The notes beneath the pieces are model-generated. The model was not told the origin of the DNA, did no database searches, and saw only the letters and a program-made list of their open reading frames with translations. From Bacteroidia bacterium (GTDB lineage Bacteria; Bacteroidota; Bacteroidia; Bacteroidales; Paludibacteraceae): a DNA stretch of 51,242 nucleotides. Of the stretch, positions 1 through 7,016 are shown piece by piece. Numbering within the stretch: the stretch's first letter is position 1; each line of letters starts with the position of its first letter. The stretch lies in assembly GCA_009929375.1 (NCBI GenBank), contig SAAO01000032.1, forward strand, positions 1-51,242. Reading direction: 5' to 3'. The position numbers were made by a program, and so were the translations under genes.

Positions 1-5
1 TTAAA

Positions 6-316
6 TCCACAGATTACACGGATTAACACAGATTTTATTGCTATCGCAATATTTTGTTTAACTACGAATTTTACGAATTAAACGAATTAGTATTATCAAA
101 TATCAATTATACATTATGAACTATTAAGTTACTTTTATCCACAGATTACACGGATTAACACAGATTTTATTGCTATCGCAATATTTTTTGTTTAACTACG
201 AATTTTACGAATTACACATATTACACGAAATAGTATTGCAATTATCAATTATCAATTATCAATTATCAACTGTCAACTGTCAACTGTCAACTCTGAACTA
301 TCAATTGTCCATTGTC
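6..316. repeat. Intergenic repeat cluster (two long direct copies plus a short tandem array)
   Basis: No gene is visible in the first 318 bases. Two nearly identical copies, at about 6-90 and 138-229, share the phrase tccacagattacacggatt, then a stretch ending in tgctatcgcaatatttt, then aactacgaattttacgaatta. From about 234 to 316 the DNA becomes a tandem array of tatcaat units that turns into ctgtcaa units. Related copies recur at 681-710, 880-945, 955-1146 and about 20750-20825, always between genes. The function is unknown; this looks like a dispersed non-coding repeat family. Confidence 0.85.
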
Positions 317-318
317 GC

Positions 319-615
319 CTACATCATTGCAAAACTTCCAATCAGATAAGGCATTGCACCGATCATAAACCCTGCTGCAATTTTAAAACTATCTGATTTA
401 TAGAAAGCGAATACCAGAATCAAATCGGGCATAATTCCTAACAAAAGTAGTTTGCCTAATAATGCACCGGGATATAACTGCCGGAGAATATCCCAAACGC
501 CAATGTCGATAGGGTAAAAACGTTCAAGGTATACCCATATAAACAAAGCCGGAATAATCAGACCCGGAAGAAGTCCGTACAGAAAATGATTGTATTTTTT
601 TTGATTTAATGGCAT
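319..615 (-). CDS. Small integral membrane protein, unknown function
   Basis: This encodes 98 residues if translation starts at the ATG whose complement lies at 613-615 (MPLNQKKYNHF). A longer reading frame continues upstream into repeat DNA, but those residues look like translated repeat, so I chose the inner start. The protein is mostly hydrophobic, with about three membrane segments: residues 10-28 (GLLPGLIIPALFIWVYL), about 50-70 (GKLLLLGIMPDLILVFAF) and about 78-97. A charged or aromatic loop lies between the first two. I do not recognise a named family. It precedes the region of surE on the same strand but is separated from it by more than 500 bases of repeats, so co-transcription is doubtful. 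Function unknown, probably an inner-membrane protein. Confidence 0.6.
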   Translation of the reverse strand: MPLNQKKYNHFLYGLLPGLIIPALFIWVYLERFYPIDIGVWDILRQLYPGALLGKLLLLGIMPDLILVFAFYKSDSFKIAAGFMIGAMPYLIGSFAMM

Positions 616-1141
616 ATAATACGGATGACAAAGATTGAACTGATTTACATAGATTTTATATTGCTGTCGCAATGGCTTTATCCACAGATTACACAAATTT
701 TCACAGATTATTATTGCTTCACAAGGGGGGGGCCCCAAGCCCCTAAAGGGGTTGTATATTACTTTCGTCTCCTAAATCTAAAAACACATCAAAAAAATAT
801 ATATTATCTTGCACACCACTCTTTAAGCCCCTTTAGGGGTTTGGGGCAGGAAAAATACAGATGATATAATAGTACGCAAATTTTCACAGATACTATTGCT
901 GTCGCAATATTTTTTTGTTTAACTACGAATTAGACTAATTACACGAACAGTCCTAATTACCAATCACTATCAACTGTGCTTTGTCAATTAAAAATCTATC
1001 CACAGATTACACGGATTAACACAGATTTTATTATTGCTACAATATTTATTTAACTACAAGTTGCACAAATTATCTGTGAAAATCTGTGGATTTAATAAAT
1101 TGATAGTTGGTAATCAACTGTCAATTATCAACTGTGCATTG
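616..1141. repeat. Gene-free repeat block between surE and the small membrane protein
   Basis: This 526-base gap holds degenerate copies of the dispersed phrase seen at 6-229 (681-710, 880-945, 999-1094), further tatcaatt/ctgtcaa units (955-985 and 1104-1141), and the REP-like inverted pair listed separately at 732-847. The copy at 999-1094 ends with an inverted version of itself (acagatt and aatctgt arms), so it can fold into a long hairpin. Reading frames here, such as one at 625-864, are translated repeat and not genes. Confidence 0.8.
732..847. repeat. REP-like inverted pair (REPIN-like element)
   Basis: Two 20-base arms, gccccaagcccctaaagggg at 732-751 and cccctttaggggtttggggc at 828-847, are reverse complements with one mismatch and enclose 76 AT-rich bases. 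Each arm itself contains a small palindrome of the form cccc-taa-agggg. The same paired arrangement recurs at 29486-29609 around the start of xylB, and a single degenerate half occurs at 11955-11978. This resembles paired REP sequences (REPINs) known from other bacteria; the family assignment is inference. Confidence 0.7.
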
Positions 1142-1909
1142 TCAATTCGTATCCAGTTTCCAGTTTTTTACAACTTCAAGCTGTTCGTAGGCTGTCAGGT
1201 CGATTTTTGATGGTACCACAGAGATATATCCGTTGGCGAGTGCCCATTCGTCGGTATCTTCGGCTTCGGGTTCGTGATTGTCGAAATAGCCTGTAAGCCA
1301 GTAATAAGCTCTTCCGTGCGGATCGGTGCGTTTGGCAAATTCTTTGGTCCAGTTGCCACGACACTGACGTGCAACACGCACTCCTTTGATTTCGCCCGCA
1401 GGTGCATTTACATTGAGGCAAACCCCGTATGGAAGTCCGTTGAGCAGGGTTTCGCGGGTGATTTGCAGAATATATTCTTCGAACTGACTGAAGTCGGCAT
1501 TCAGCGAATGATCGCATATCGAAAATCCGATAGACGGAATGCCATTGTCGCAACCTTCGAGCACGGCACCCATTGTGCCGGAGTAAATAATATTTATAGC
1601 TGCATTTGAGCCGTGATTGATACCTGATACAAGTAAGTCGGGTTTACGGTCGAGTACATCGTTGAGTGCCAGCTTTACGCAATCGGTAGGCGTTCCTGTG
1701 CAGGCATATCGCACCAGTCCTTCGCGCTCTTCGAGTTTGCGGAAACGAACCGGATGTGTGACTGTGATGGCATTCGATTGTCCCGAACGTGCGCCATCCG
1801 GAGCCATTACCACCACGTCACCAATCTGCAACATTAGTTTTGTGAGTATTTCAATTCCCGGCGCTGTATCGCCATCGTCGTTGGTTATAAGAATGAGAGG
1901 CTTGTTCAT
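1142..1909 (-). CDS. surE: 5'/3'-nucleotidase SurE
   Basis: SurE is a metal-dependent phosphatase that removes phosphate from nucleoside 5'- and 3'-monophosphates and is linked to stationary-phase survival; it acts in the cytoplasm. The 255-residue protein has the expected length and opens with the family signature ILITNDDG, where D11 and D12 bind the metal. Further family motifs are the conserved serine loop GARSGQSNA near residues 39-47 and SGINHGSNA near residues 94-102, which supplies the conserved Asn. The start is the ATG at 1907-1909. The stop codon (1142-1144) falls within the aattgacaatg repeat unit that fills the downstream spacer, so the extreme C-terminus (KLDTN) borders repeat DNA. 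No promoter of the usual type was found upstream. The identification is firm. Confidence 0.95.
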   Translation of the reverse strand: MNKPLILITNDDGDTAPGIEILTKLMLQIGDVVVMAPDGARSGQSNAITVTHPVRFRKLEEREGLVRYACTGTPTDCVKLALNDVLDRKPDLLVSGINHGSNAAINIIYSGTMGAVLEGCDNGIPSIGFSICDHSLNADFSQFEEYILQITRETLLNGLPYGVCLNVNAPAGEIKGVRVARQCRGNWTKEFAKRTDPHGRAYYWLTGYFDNHEPEAEDTDEWALANGYISVVPSKIDLTAYEQLEVVKNWKLDTN

Positions 1910-2234
1910 GAAAGATATTTTTTTGTTTCGTGTTCAGAGTTTCAATTTGAAAATTACGGATTTCGGAAGTGATTATAAATATATCACTTGTATAATAGTT
2001 TTAATTATTTATTCAAATACTTAGTGAGAAAAATACATTTTTAAGATTTAACGCAAAGAACGCAAAGAAGATATCCTCTTACAAATTTTTATTAATGTTC
2101 CGCAAAGAGCGCAAAGAGAAAAACTTATCAGTTTTTCTTTGCGTCTTTCCAACTTCGCGTTCTTTGCGTTTAAATGTAAACACTTCACTTGGTTTTCTAA
2201 CTTAAATAACCTTTATTGATCATTGTTCTTTGTT
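1910..2234. repeat. Spacer with cgcaaagaa repeats
   Basis: The 325 bases between gldF and surE carry no gene. Units of the type aacgcaaagaacgcaaag lie at about 2050-2070 and 2098-2118, and inverted copies (tttctttgcgtctttcc, then cgcgttctttgcgtt) lie at about 2133-2172, so the block can fold back on itself. A gtttcgtgttcagagtttc unit at about 1925-1943 belongs to the gaaac/gtttc repeat family seen at 5110-5160 and 13433-13545. Confidence 0.75.
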
Positions 2235-2957
2235 TCAATGTTTCAAAGATTTTTTTGTAAAAAACAAAAATATCAGCGACACTAACACAAAGTATGCTAT
2301 GTCGCGGGAGTCGATTACACCACGACTAATGGATTTATAGTGGGCATTGATTCCCAATGCTTCGAAGGCCTGTATGGTGCTTCCTGATTTGAAAAATCCG
2401 GCTGCCAGATCGAATCCGTAAAGCATGAAAAATGAAATTACAACCGCAATTACAAAAGCCACAATCTGATTCGACGACAGCGAAGAAGCGAAGGTTCCAA
2501 TGGCTACATATACGGCCGATAAAAATACCAGTCCGAGAAATGATCCCCAGAATGCTCCGGAATCCACATTGCCGAGTGGTTCGGCCATATAATATACGCT
2601 GAAATAATACAAGGCGGTAGGCAGCAGCGAAAGTAATACAAGCGTCCAACCGGCCAGATATTTTCCGGCTACAATATTCCATTTGCTAATGGGCTTGCTT
2701 ACCAGAAGTTCCCATGTGCCGCTTTGCTTTTCTTCGGCGAAAAGTCGCATGGTGACTGCCGGGCACAGAAAAAGAAAAAGCCACGGAGCTATGTAAAAAA
2801 GCCCGTCCACATTGGCATAGCCAGCATCGGGGATATTGAATTGACCGGGTAATACCCATAGAAACAGTCCTGTCAGTATCAGAAAAATGCTGATGACAAT
2901 ATATCCGGTGGCATTACTGAAAAAACTGCGGAGTTCTTTGCTATATATAGAAAACAT
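2235..2957 (-). CDS. gldF: Gliding-motility-type ABC transporter permease GldF
   Basis: The 240-residue protein is an ABC-2 type permease, predicted to sit in the inner membrane with six hydrophobic segments. The first (about residues 17-36) follows the N-terminal motif SIYSKELRSFFSN, and the cytoplasmic loop has the family-typical sequence RLFAEEKQSGTWELLVSKP near residues 71-89. Length and motifs match GldF, which in gliding Bacteroidota forms an ABC transporter with GldA and the substrate-binding-like GldG. Many non-gliding Bacteroidales also encode GldF. gldG normally follows directly, but here the next gene downstream is surE beyond 325 bases of repeats, and neither gldG nor gldA is in this window. 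The start is the ATG at 2955-2957. The identification is good; a role in motility is not implied. Confidence 0.85.
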   Translation of the reverse strand: MFSIYSKELRSFFSNATGYIVISIFLILTGLFLWVLPGQFNIPDAGYANVDGLFYIAPWLFLFLCPAVTMRLFAEEKQSGTWELLVSKPISKWNIVAGKYLAGWTLVLLSLLPTALYYFSVYYMAEPLGNVDSGAFWGSFLGLVFLSAVYVAIGTFASSLSSNQIVAFVIAVVISFFMLYGFDLAAGFFKSGSTIQAFEALGINAHYKSISRGVIDSRDIAYFVLVSLIFLFFTKKSLKH

Positions 2958-3019
2958 CTTTTTTAGTTATGAGTTATGAGCATTGAGATATGAGTCTGAT
3001 TTGTGAAATCATTTTTGTT

Positions 3020-3027
3020 TATCTTTG
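3020..3027 (+). promoter_or_regulatory. Predicted -7 promoter element for the lipid A deacylase gene
   Basis: The sequence tatctttg matches the Bacteroidota -7 consensus TAnnTTTG and lies 45 bases upstream of the ATG at 3073. A TTTG at 3000-3003 could serve as the -33 box, although the 16-base spacer is shorter than usual. Confidence 0.6.
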
Positions 3028-3072
3028 CGCTGTCAAAGGTAACTAAAAATAATAACGATTAAAAGTGCTGTT

Positions 3073-4257
3073 ATGAAAAAAATGGCTGTCAGTTGTTTGA
3101 TTTTGTTTCTCTTAACGAATATGCAGGCACAAACCAACAAAAATTATAGTGTGAAGGCTGAGTATTTGTTCGGAAGCATAATGCAGCATACCCGTCATCT
3201 CGAAAGGTTGGTGAAAGGACCTGTTATGGGTGCCGAAGTGGCTCTCGAATGGCAGACTATGGGTGAACAGAACTGGCATCAGTATTTTGCTTTTCCTTCG
3301 ATAGGTTTAGGTGTGGTCGGGCTCGATCTGGGTAATCCCGAAATGCTCGGTCAGCTGGCTGCTGTGTATCCTTATCTGAATTTCAGATTGTACGATGGAC
3401 GAAATTTCCGGGTCAATCTGAAAGGTGGTGCAGGCATGAGTTTTCTGAACAAAACCTTTAATAATACTGCCACCAACCTGAACGACCTGAATACCGGAAA
3501 TGCGGCCATTGGCTCTGTTGTGAATGTATATTTTGCAGGTGGAGGAAGTCTGGAGTATAAACTGGGCGATGGTTTTTCGGCTATGGCGGGTTTTCAGTGG
3601 AATCATGCCTCGAACGGTAGTTTTTATCAGCCTAATTCGGGTATTAACATGCTGAATACTTCGCTGGGAGTGATTTATAAACCTGAATTTTCGCGCAGTT
3701 TTGTGCCACGCCGTAGCGAAATTCCTCCGCTTGATAAAAAATGGGGTGCCGAAATAGTGCTGGCAGGTGGTGCCCGCGAACTTTATTATCGCGACGATAA
3801 AATGTTCCCCACAGGTTCGGTAGCGCTGAATGTGAATTATCAGACCGGAAATCATGTGCGACTCGGACTCGGTGTGGATGGTTTTTACGACGGGGTTTAT
3901 AATGGGGACACACACTTTAAACGCACCTATTTACTAACCGATGAACTCAAAAATAAATTCAGGGTGGGAGTCAGCCTGCAACCCGAACTGGTGTTCGGAC
4001 GTATTCAGGCAGGTATTCATTTGGGATTGTATGTGTATAATCCTTTGAAAAATCTTGAGCCTTATGAGGATGCAAAAAACGGTCTGCTAAGCAAACCGTT
4101 GATTTATAAATATAATATCGAAGAGGAAGATGGCTGGTTTTATACCCGCGCTTCGTTTAAATATGCTCTTACCAAACACTGGTTTTTGTCGCTTGGACTG
4201 AAAACGCATATGCAAAAGGCCGAATTTATTGAATGGGGAACAGGTTTCAGACTCTGA
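3073..4257 (+). CDS. Acyloxyacyl hydrolase / PagL-like lipid A 3-O-deacylase
   Basis: This is a predicted secreted outer-membrane beta-barrel of 394 residues with an N-terminal signal peptide (about residues 1-19, ending in MQAQ). PagL-family enzymes remove the 3-O acyl chain from lipid A in the outer membrane and so remodel LPS. The catalytic His-Ser signature is visible as WNHASNGSFYQPNSG, with H178 and S180. Typical PagL proteins are only about 170 residues; the extra C-terminal half (from about residue 220) looks like further beta-strands, as seen in the longer Bacteroidota acyloxyacyl hydrolase proteins. The ATG at 3073 follows the promoter by 45 bases; a second Met at residue 4 is a possible alternative start. 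The downstream gene converges from the other strand with only 5 bases between them. Confidence 0.8.
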   Translation: MKKMAVSCLILFLLTNMQAQTNKNYSVKAEYLFGSIMQHTRHLERLVKGPVMGAEVALEWQTMGEQNWHQYFAFPSIGLGVVGLDLGNPEMLGQLAAVYPYLNFRLYDGRNFRVNLKGGAGMSFLNKTFNNTATNLNDLNTGNAAIGSVVNVYFAGGGSLEYKLGDGFSAMAGFQWNHASNGSFYQPNSGINMLNTSLGVIYKPEFSRSFVPRRSEIPPLDKKWGAEIVLAGGARELYYRDDKMFPTGSVALNVNYQTGNHVRLGLGVDGFYDGVYNGDTHFKRTYLLTDELKNKFRVGVSLQPELVFGRIQAGIHLGLYVYNPLKNLEPYEDAKNGLLSKPLIYKYNIEEEDGWFYTRASFKYALTKHWFLSLGLKTHMQKAEFIEWGTGFRL

Positions 4258-4262
4258 GGTTT

Positions 4263-5006
4263 TCAGAACATAACACCCACCGAAAATTCCATAGCTGCCG
4301 GGAAAATGCTGATCGGCTCGTTGTAACCATGATCGTACAGAGGATTTGTCGGACTTACATACTCGATGCCATTTGAGAAGCTTGAAAGAGATTGCTTGTA
4401 ATTCATTTCGGCAAAAATGCTGAATTTACGAAGTATCTGACGTTCGATGCCCACACCTGCAAAAAATCCAACCGCACTTGTGGATGTTAGCGGGATAATG
4501 TCCAACGCAGGAATTTTTGTGTTGGGAAGCGACGATTTATGTTTTTCGCTGGCCGTAATGATAAATGAAGTATTCACTCCACCCTGCAGATAATAGCTTG
4601 TTTTATCGACTAAAGGAGTCGAAAGGCGCAGTCCCAGAGGTACTTCCACAGCACTGTAATTTACGCGGTAATTGTCTTTTGTGAGCGGATTATTCAGCGA
4701 CAGACTGTCGTACAGATATCCGCCTGTAAGATGATAGTTTACACCTGTTACCACCGAAAGCAGTGAGTTGATTTCGTAATGAGCCACAATACCTCCGCCA
4801 ATTTTAAGTGTGGCACCGTCGGCAATGGCATCGTTGTGTTTCACGCCCACCCACGAAATGTTCGGACTCACTTTCAACCCGAAAGTAAACTGATCAAGAT
4901 TGATTTTGGGTAATGTGGTCTGAGGGTAAGATGGATAGCCTGAGTATTGCGAAAAAAGTTGTGTGCTGAACAACAGTATAATTGCGGGAATAATGAATTT
5001 ACGCAT
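4263..5006 (-). CDS. Outer-membrane beta-barrel protein, PorT-like
   Basis: The 247-residue protein begins with a signal peptide (about residues 1-19, ending LFSQ). The rest is built of alternating strands with glycine- and aromatic-rich turns typical of small outer-membrane barrels, such as FTFGLKVSPNISWVG near residues 41-55 and EVPLGLRLSTPL near residues 126-137. It ends in an aromatic residue (FSVGVMF), as barrel proteins do. This resembles the broad PorT-family barrel group of Bacteroidota, but nothing points to a specific substrate or to the type IX secretion PorT itself. It overlaps no neighbour and converges with the PagL-like gene. A promoter element on the same strand lies at 5041-5048. 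Confidence 0.7.
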   Translation of the reverse strand: MRKFIIPAIILLFSTQLFSQYSGYPSYPQTTLPKINLDQFTFGLKVSPNISWVGVKHNDAIADGATLKIGGGIVAHYEINSLLSVVTGVNYHLTGGYLYDSLSLNNPLTKDNYRVNYSAVEVPLGLRLSTPLVDKTSYYLQGGVNTSFIITASEKHKSSLPNTKIPALDIIPLTSTSAVGFFAGVGIERQILRKFSIFAEMNYKQSLSSFSNGIEYVSPTNPLYDHGYNEPISIFPAAMEFSVGVMF

Positions 5007-5040
5007 ATTTTTCTGAACTTAAAGTTGATATTTGGTTTTG

Positions 5041-5048
5041 CAAATTTA
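5041..5048 (-). promoter_or_regulatory. Predicted -7 promoter element for the beta-barrel gene
   Basis: On the minus strand this reads taaatttg, matching TAnnTTTG, 35 bases upstream of the start codon at 5006. Confidence 0.5.
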
Positions 5049-5378
5049 ATTGTTTTTTTTCAGAGTTCGTATTTAATAACGAAAGAAACTTCGCTGTTAG
5101 TATTTTGCAATGTTAGTTTTGTGTTTCGCGTTTCGTGTTCTGTGTTTCGCGTTTCGGGTTAAAGAGTTGATTTGAAAATTTGAAATTTGAGATTTGAAAA
5201 TTACGGATTTCAGAAATAATTCTCATCTAATCACGCGTCTGCCTCTCTCCCCATCACCTTCTCTCCAAGTCGCCCCGTTTCCGTGTCCCTGTGTTTAAAA
5301 GTCTTTTGTCTTTGTTCTTTGTGATAAAAATTTGCATACGTTTTTTAGTTAATTAACTCTATATTCCCATAAATTCAA

Positions 5379-5386
5379 TATCTTTG
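5379..5386 (+). promoter_or_regulatory. Predicted -7 promoter element of the polysaccharide export operon
   Basis: The sequence tatctttg matches TAnnTTTG, 33 bases upstream of the ATG at 5419. This distance gives a short leader and supports that start. The -33 box is not clear. Confidence 0.6.
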
Positions 5387-5418
5387 CATAGTTTTATCTT
5401 ATCTAAAGCCCTGTTTGG

Positions 5419-6228
5419 ATGTTTGTACCGAAAAGACAAATTATTTACATACTTGCCATTCTTACTTTCCTCTCGTCGTGTATTACTTCCGAAAAGGTAA
5501 ATTACATGCAAAAGCCGGGTTTTAATATCCCTGCATATAAGGATAGTACAGGTTTTGGAGATTACCGCCTCCGTGCCGGTGATCGTCTTTATGTGAAGGT
5601 ATATTCCACCGACGATAAAACAAATGCACTGTTCAACGGTTCTACAGGCAATACGCAAATGATGATGTCGGGTGCAGGAGGTGCTTCCGATCTTTATACT
5701 TATCTGGTAACCGAAGAGGGTGTGATCAACTTCCCCATGATTGGTGATATACCCATGGCAGGAAAAACTGTGCGCGAGGCCACAAGTGCGCTTGAAAAAG
5801 CCATCGAACCTTTGTTTCGCTTTAGTACTGTGGAGATGCGTGTTGTAAACCGCAATTTCAGTGTGATCGGGGGAGGTAAATCGGGTTATTACACAATGCC
5901 CCGTGAGAAAATCAATATCTTTCAGGCGTTGGCTATGGCCGGAGATGTGGGTATGTATGGCGATCGTAGCCGGATACGCATTTTGCGCGAAACCGATAAC
6001 GGAACTATTATTAAATCGTTCGACGTGAGAAGCGCTGATATCATTCATTCTGAGTATTTTTACATTGAGCCTAACGATGTGATTTATATTCAGACACTCA
6101 ACGAGCAGTTTTTCAGTATAACCAATCTGCCTTCGTTGTTTTCCACGGTTATTTCCACTTTCTCGTTCGGAGTGCTGATTTACGATACTATCAAAAGAAT
6201 TAATCCTGACAATACGCCTGCCGAATGA
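5419..6228 (+). CDS. Polysaccharide export lipoprotein (Wza/BexD family), first copy
   Basis: This is a 269-residue outer-membrane polysaccharide export protein; Wza-type proteins form the channel through which capsule or exopolysaccharide leaves the cell. The N-terminus is a lipoprotein signal with lipobox FLSSC (Cys at about residue 21). A Poly_export domain follows (about residues 45-145, beginning YRLRAGDRLYVKVY), then a SLBB-like region (about residues 150-225, with NRNFSVIGGGKSGYYTMP and EPNDVIYIQ). A hydrophobic segment near the C-terminus (about residues 240-256) may be a membrane helix. It is followed by a paralogue with a four-base ATGA overlap (6225-6228), so the two are translationally coupled. 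The Wzc-like kinase downstream completes a standard export apparatus. Confidence 0.9.
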   Translation: MFVPKRQIIYILAILTFLSSCITSEKVNYMQKPGFNIPAYKDSTGFGDYRLRAGDRLYVKVYSTDDKTNALFNGSTGNTQMMMSGAGGASDLYTYLVTEEGVINFPMIGDIPMAGKTVREATSALEKAIEPLFRFSTVEMRVVNRNFSVIGGGKSGYYTMPREKINIFQALAMAGDVGMYGDRSRIRILRETDNGTIIKSFDVRSADIIHSEYFYIEPNDVIYIQTLNEQFFSITNLPSLFSTVISTFSFGVLIYDTIKRINPDNTPAE

Positions 6229-6974
6229 GAAATATAAAATTATATATCATGCTTGCGGTAGCTGTAATGTTCAGTTCGTGCTACAACTACAAAACCATAG
6301 GGCTTTTGCAGGAGAAAAATGCATCTCTGCCGGTTTATCCCAAAGAAGCTTACGAAGATTATCGTCTCCAGATAAATGATGAAATAATTTACCGCTTGAT
6401 GACATCGGACGAAACAATTTCGAAACTGATTTCGTCGGGTACATCGTCAATGTCGTCGCAGAATATGATATCGTACCGCATTTATCCTGATGGTACTGTG
6501 GATTTACCATTTCTGAAAAGTATTCCTGTAGCCGGACTTACACTGGAGCAGGCTTCGCGCGTGGTAGAGGCAAAGTTCAGGGAAATAATTCCCGATGCTG
6601 CGGTTAAACTCAGTATTGCCAATAAAACATTTACCGTAATTGGTGAGGCCGGAACGGGAGTTTATCAGGTAACGCGAGAGAAAATGACTATTTATCAGGC
6701 TTTATCGCTTTCGGGAAATTTGAATAACTCGGGCGATTTTAAAAATGTACGCATTATTCGTGAAACCGAAAAGGGTACTGAAGTGTTACAATTTGATATC
6801 CGTCCGGTAAGTCTTATCGAATCAGAATATTATTACGTTTATCCCAACGACATTATTTATGTGCAGCGGGCGAAATCAAGTTTTTATAAAGTAAATAACT
6901 GGAGTAGTTTTATGGGACTGATTTCCACATCACTTTCGTTGTTATTTACTGTGCTTTATTACGGGAAACTATAA
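6225..6974 (+). CDS. Polysaccharide export lipoprotein (Wza/BexD family), second copy
   Basis: This 249-residue protein is a paralogue of the gene before it, with the same plan: lipoprotein signal with lipobox MFSSC (Cys at about residue 19), Poly_export domain beginning YRLQINDEIIYRL, SLBB-like part with NKTFTVIGEAGTGVYQV, the shared ending YPNDIIYVQ, and a C-terminal hydrophobic segment. The ATG at 6225 overlaps the stop of the first copy. The two proteins are clearly diverged rather than a recent duplication, so they may form a mixed channel or serve separate steps. The Wzc-like gene starts 42 bases downstream. Confidence 0.88.
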   Translation: MRNIKLYIMLAVAVMFSSCYNYKTIGLLQEKNASLPVYPKEAYEDYRLQINDEIIYRLMTSDETISKLISSGTSSMSSQNMISYRIYPDGTVDLPFLKSIPVAGLTLEQASRVVEAKFREIIPDAAVKLSIANKTFTVIGEAGTGVYQVTREKMTIYQALSLSGNLNNSGDFKNVRIIRETEKGTEVLQFDIRPVSLIESEYYYVYPNDIIYVQRAKSSFYKVNNWSSFMGLISTSLSLLFTVLYYGKL

Positions 6975-7016
6975 TTGATAAATCCTGTAAAGAATTAAAT
7001 TTTACATTCACAATAT

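Larger units (their letters stand above)
5007..5418. repeat. Repeat-bearing spacer upstream of the capsule operon
   Basis: This 412-base divergent spacer contains promoters for both flanking genes (5041-5048 minus, 5379-5386 plus). Between them lie a gtttcgcgtttcgtgtt array (about 5110-5160), a gcctctctccccatcacctt phrase (5241-5274) that is related in reverse complement to the tail of ligA, and a tgtccctgtgtttaaaagtc phrase (about 5284-5305) whose inverse appears near 13335-13375. No gene is supported. Confidence 0.7.

Noticed and set aside
241-300. Tandem units that could suggest a CRISPR array
   Set aside because: Units are 7-8 bases and directly adjacent, with no spacers of regular length and no cas genes.
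625-864. Open reading frame of 79 residues on the plus strand
   Set aside because: It is composed of intergenic repeat sequence, including the REP-like arms, and has no recognisable protein features.
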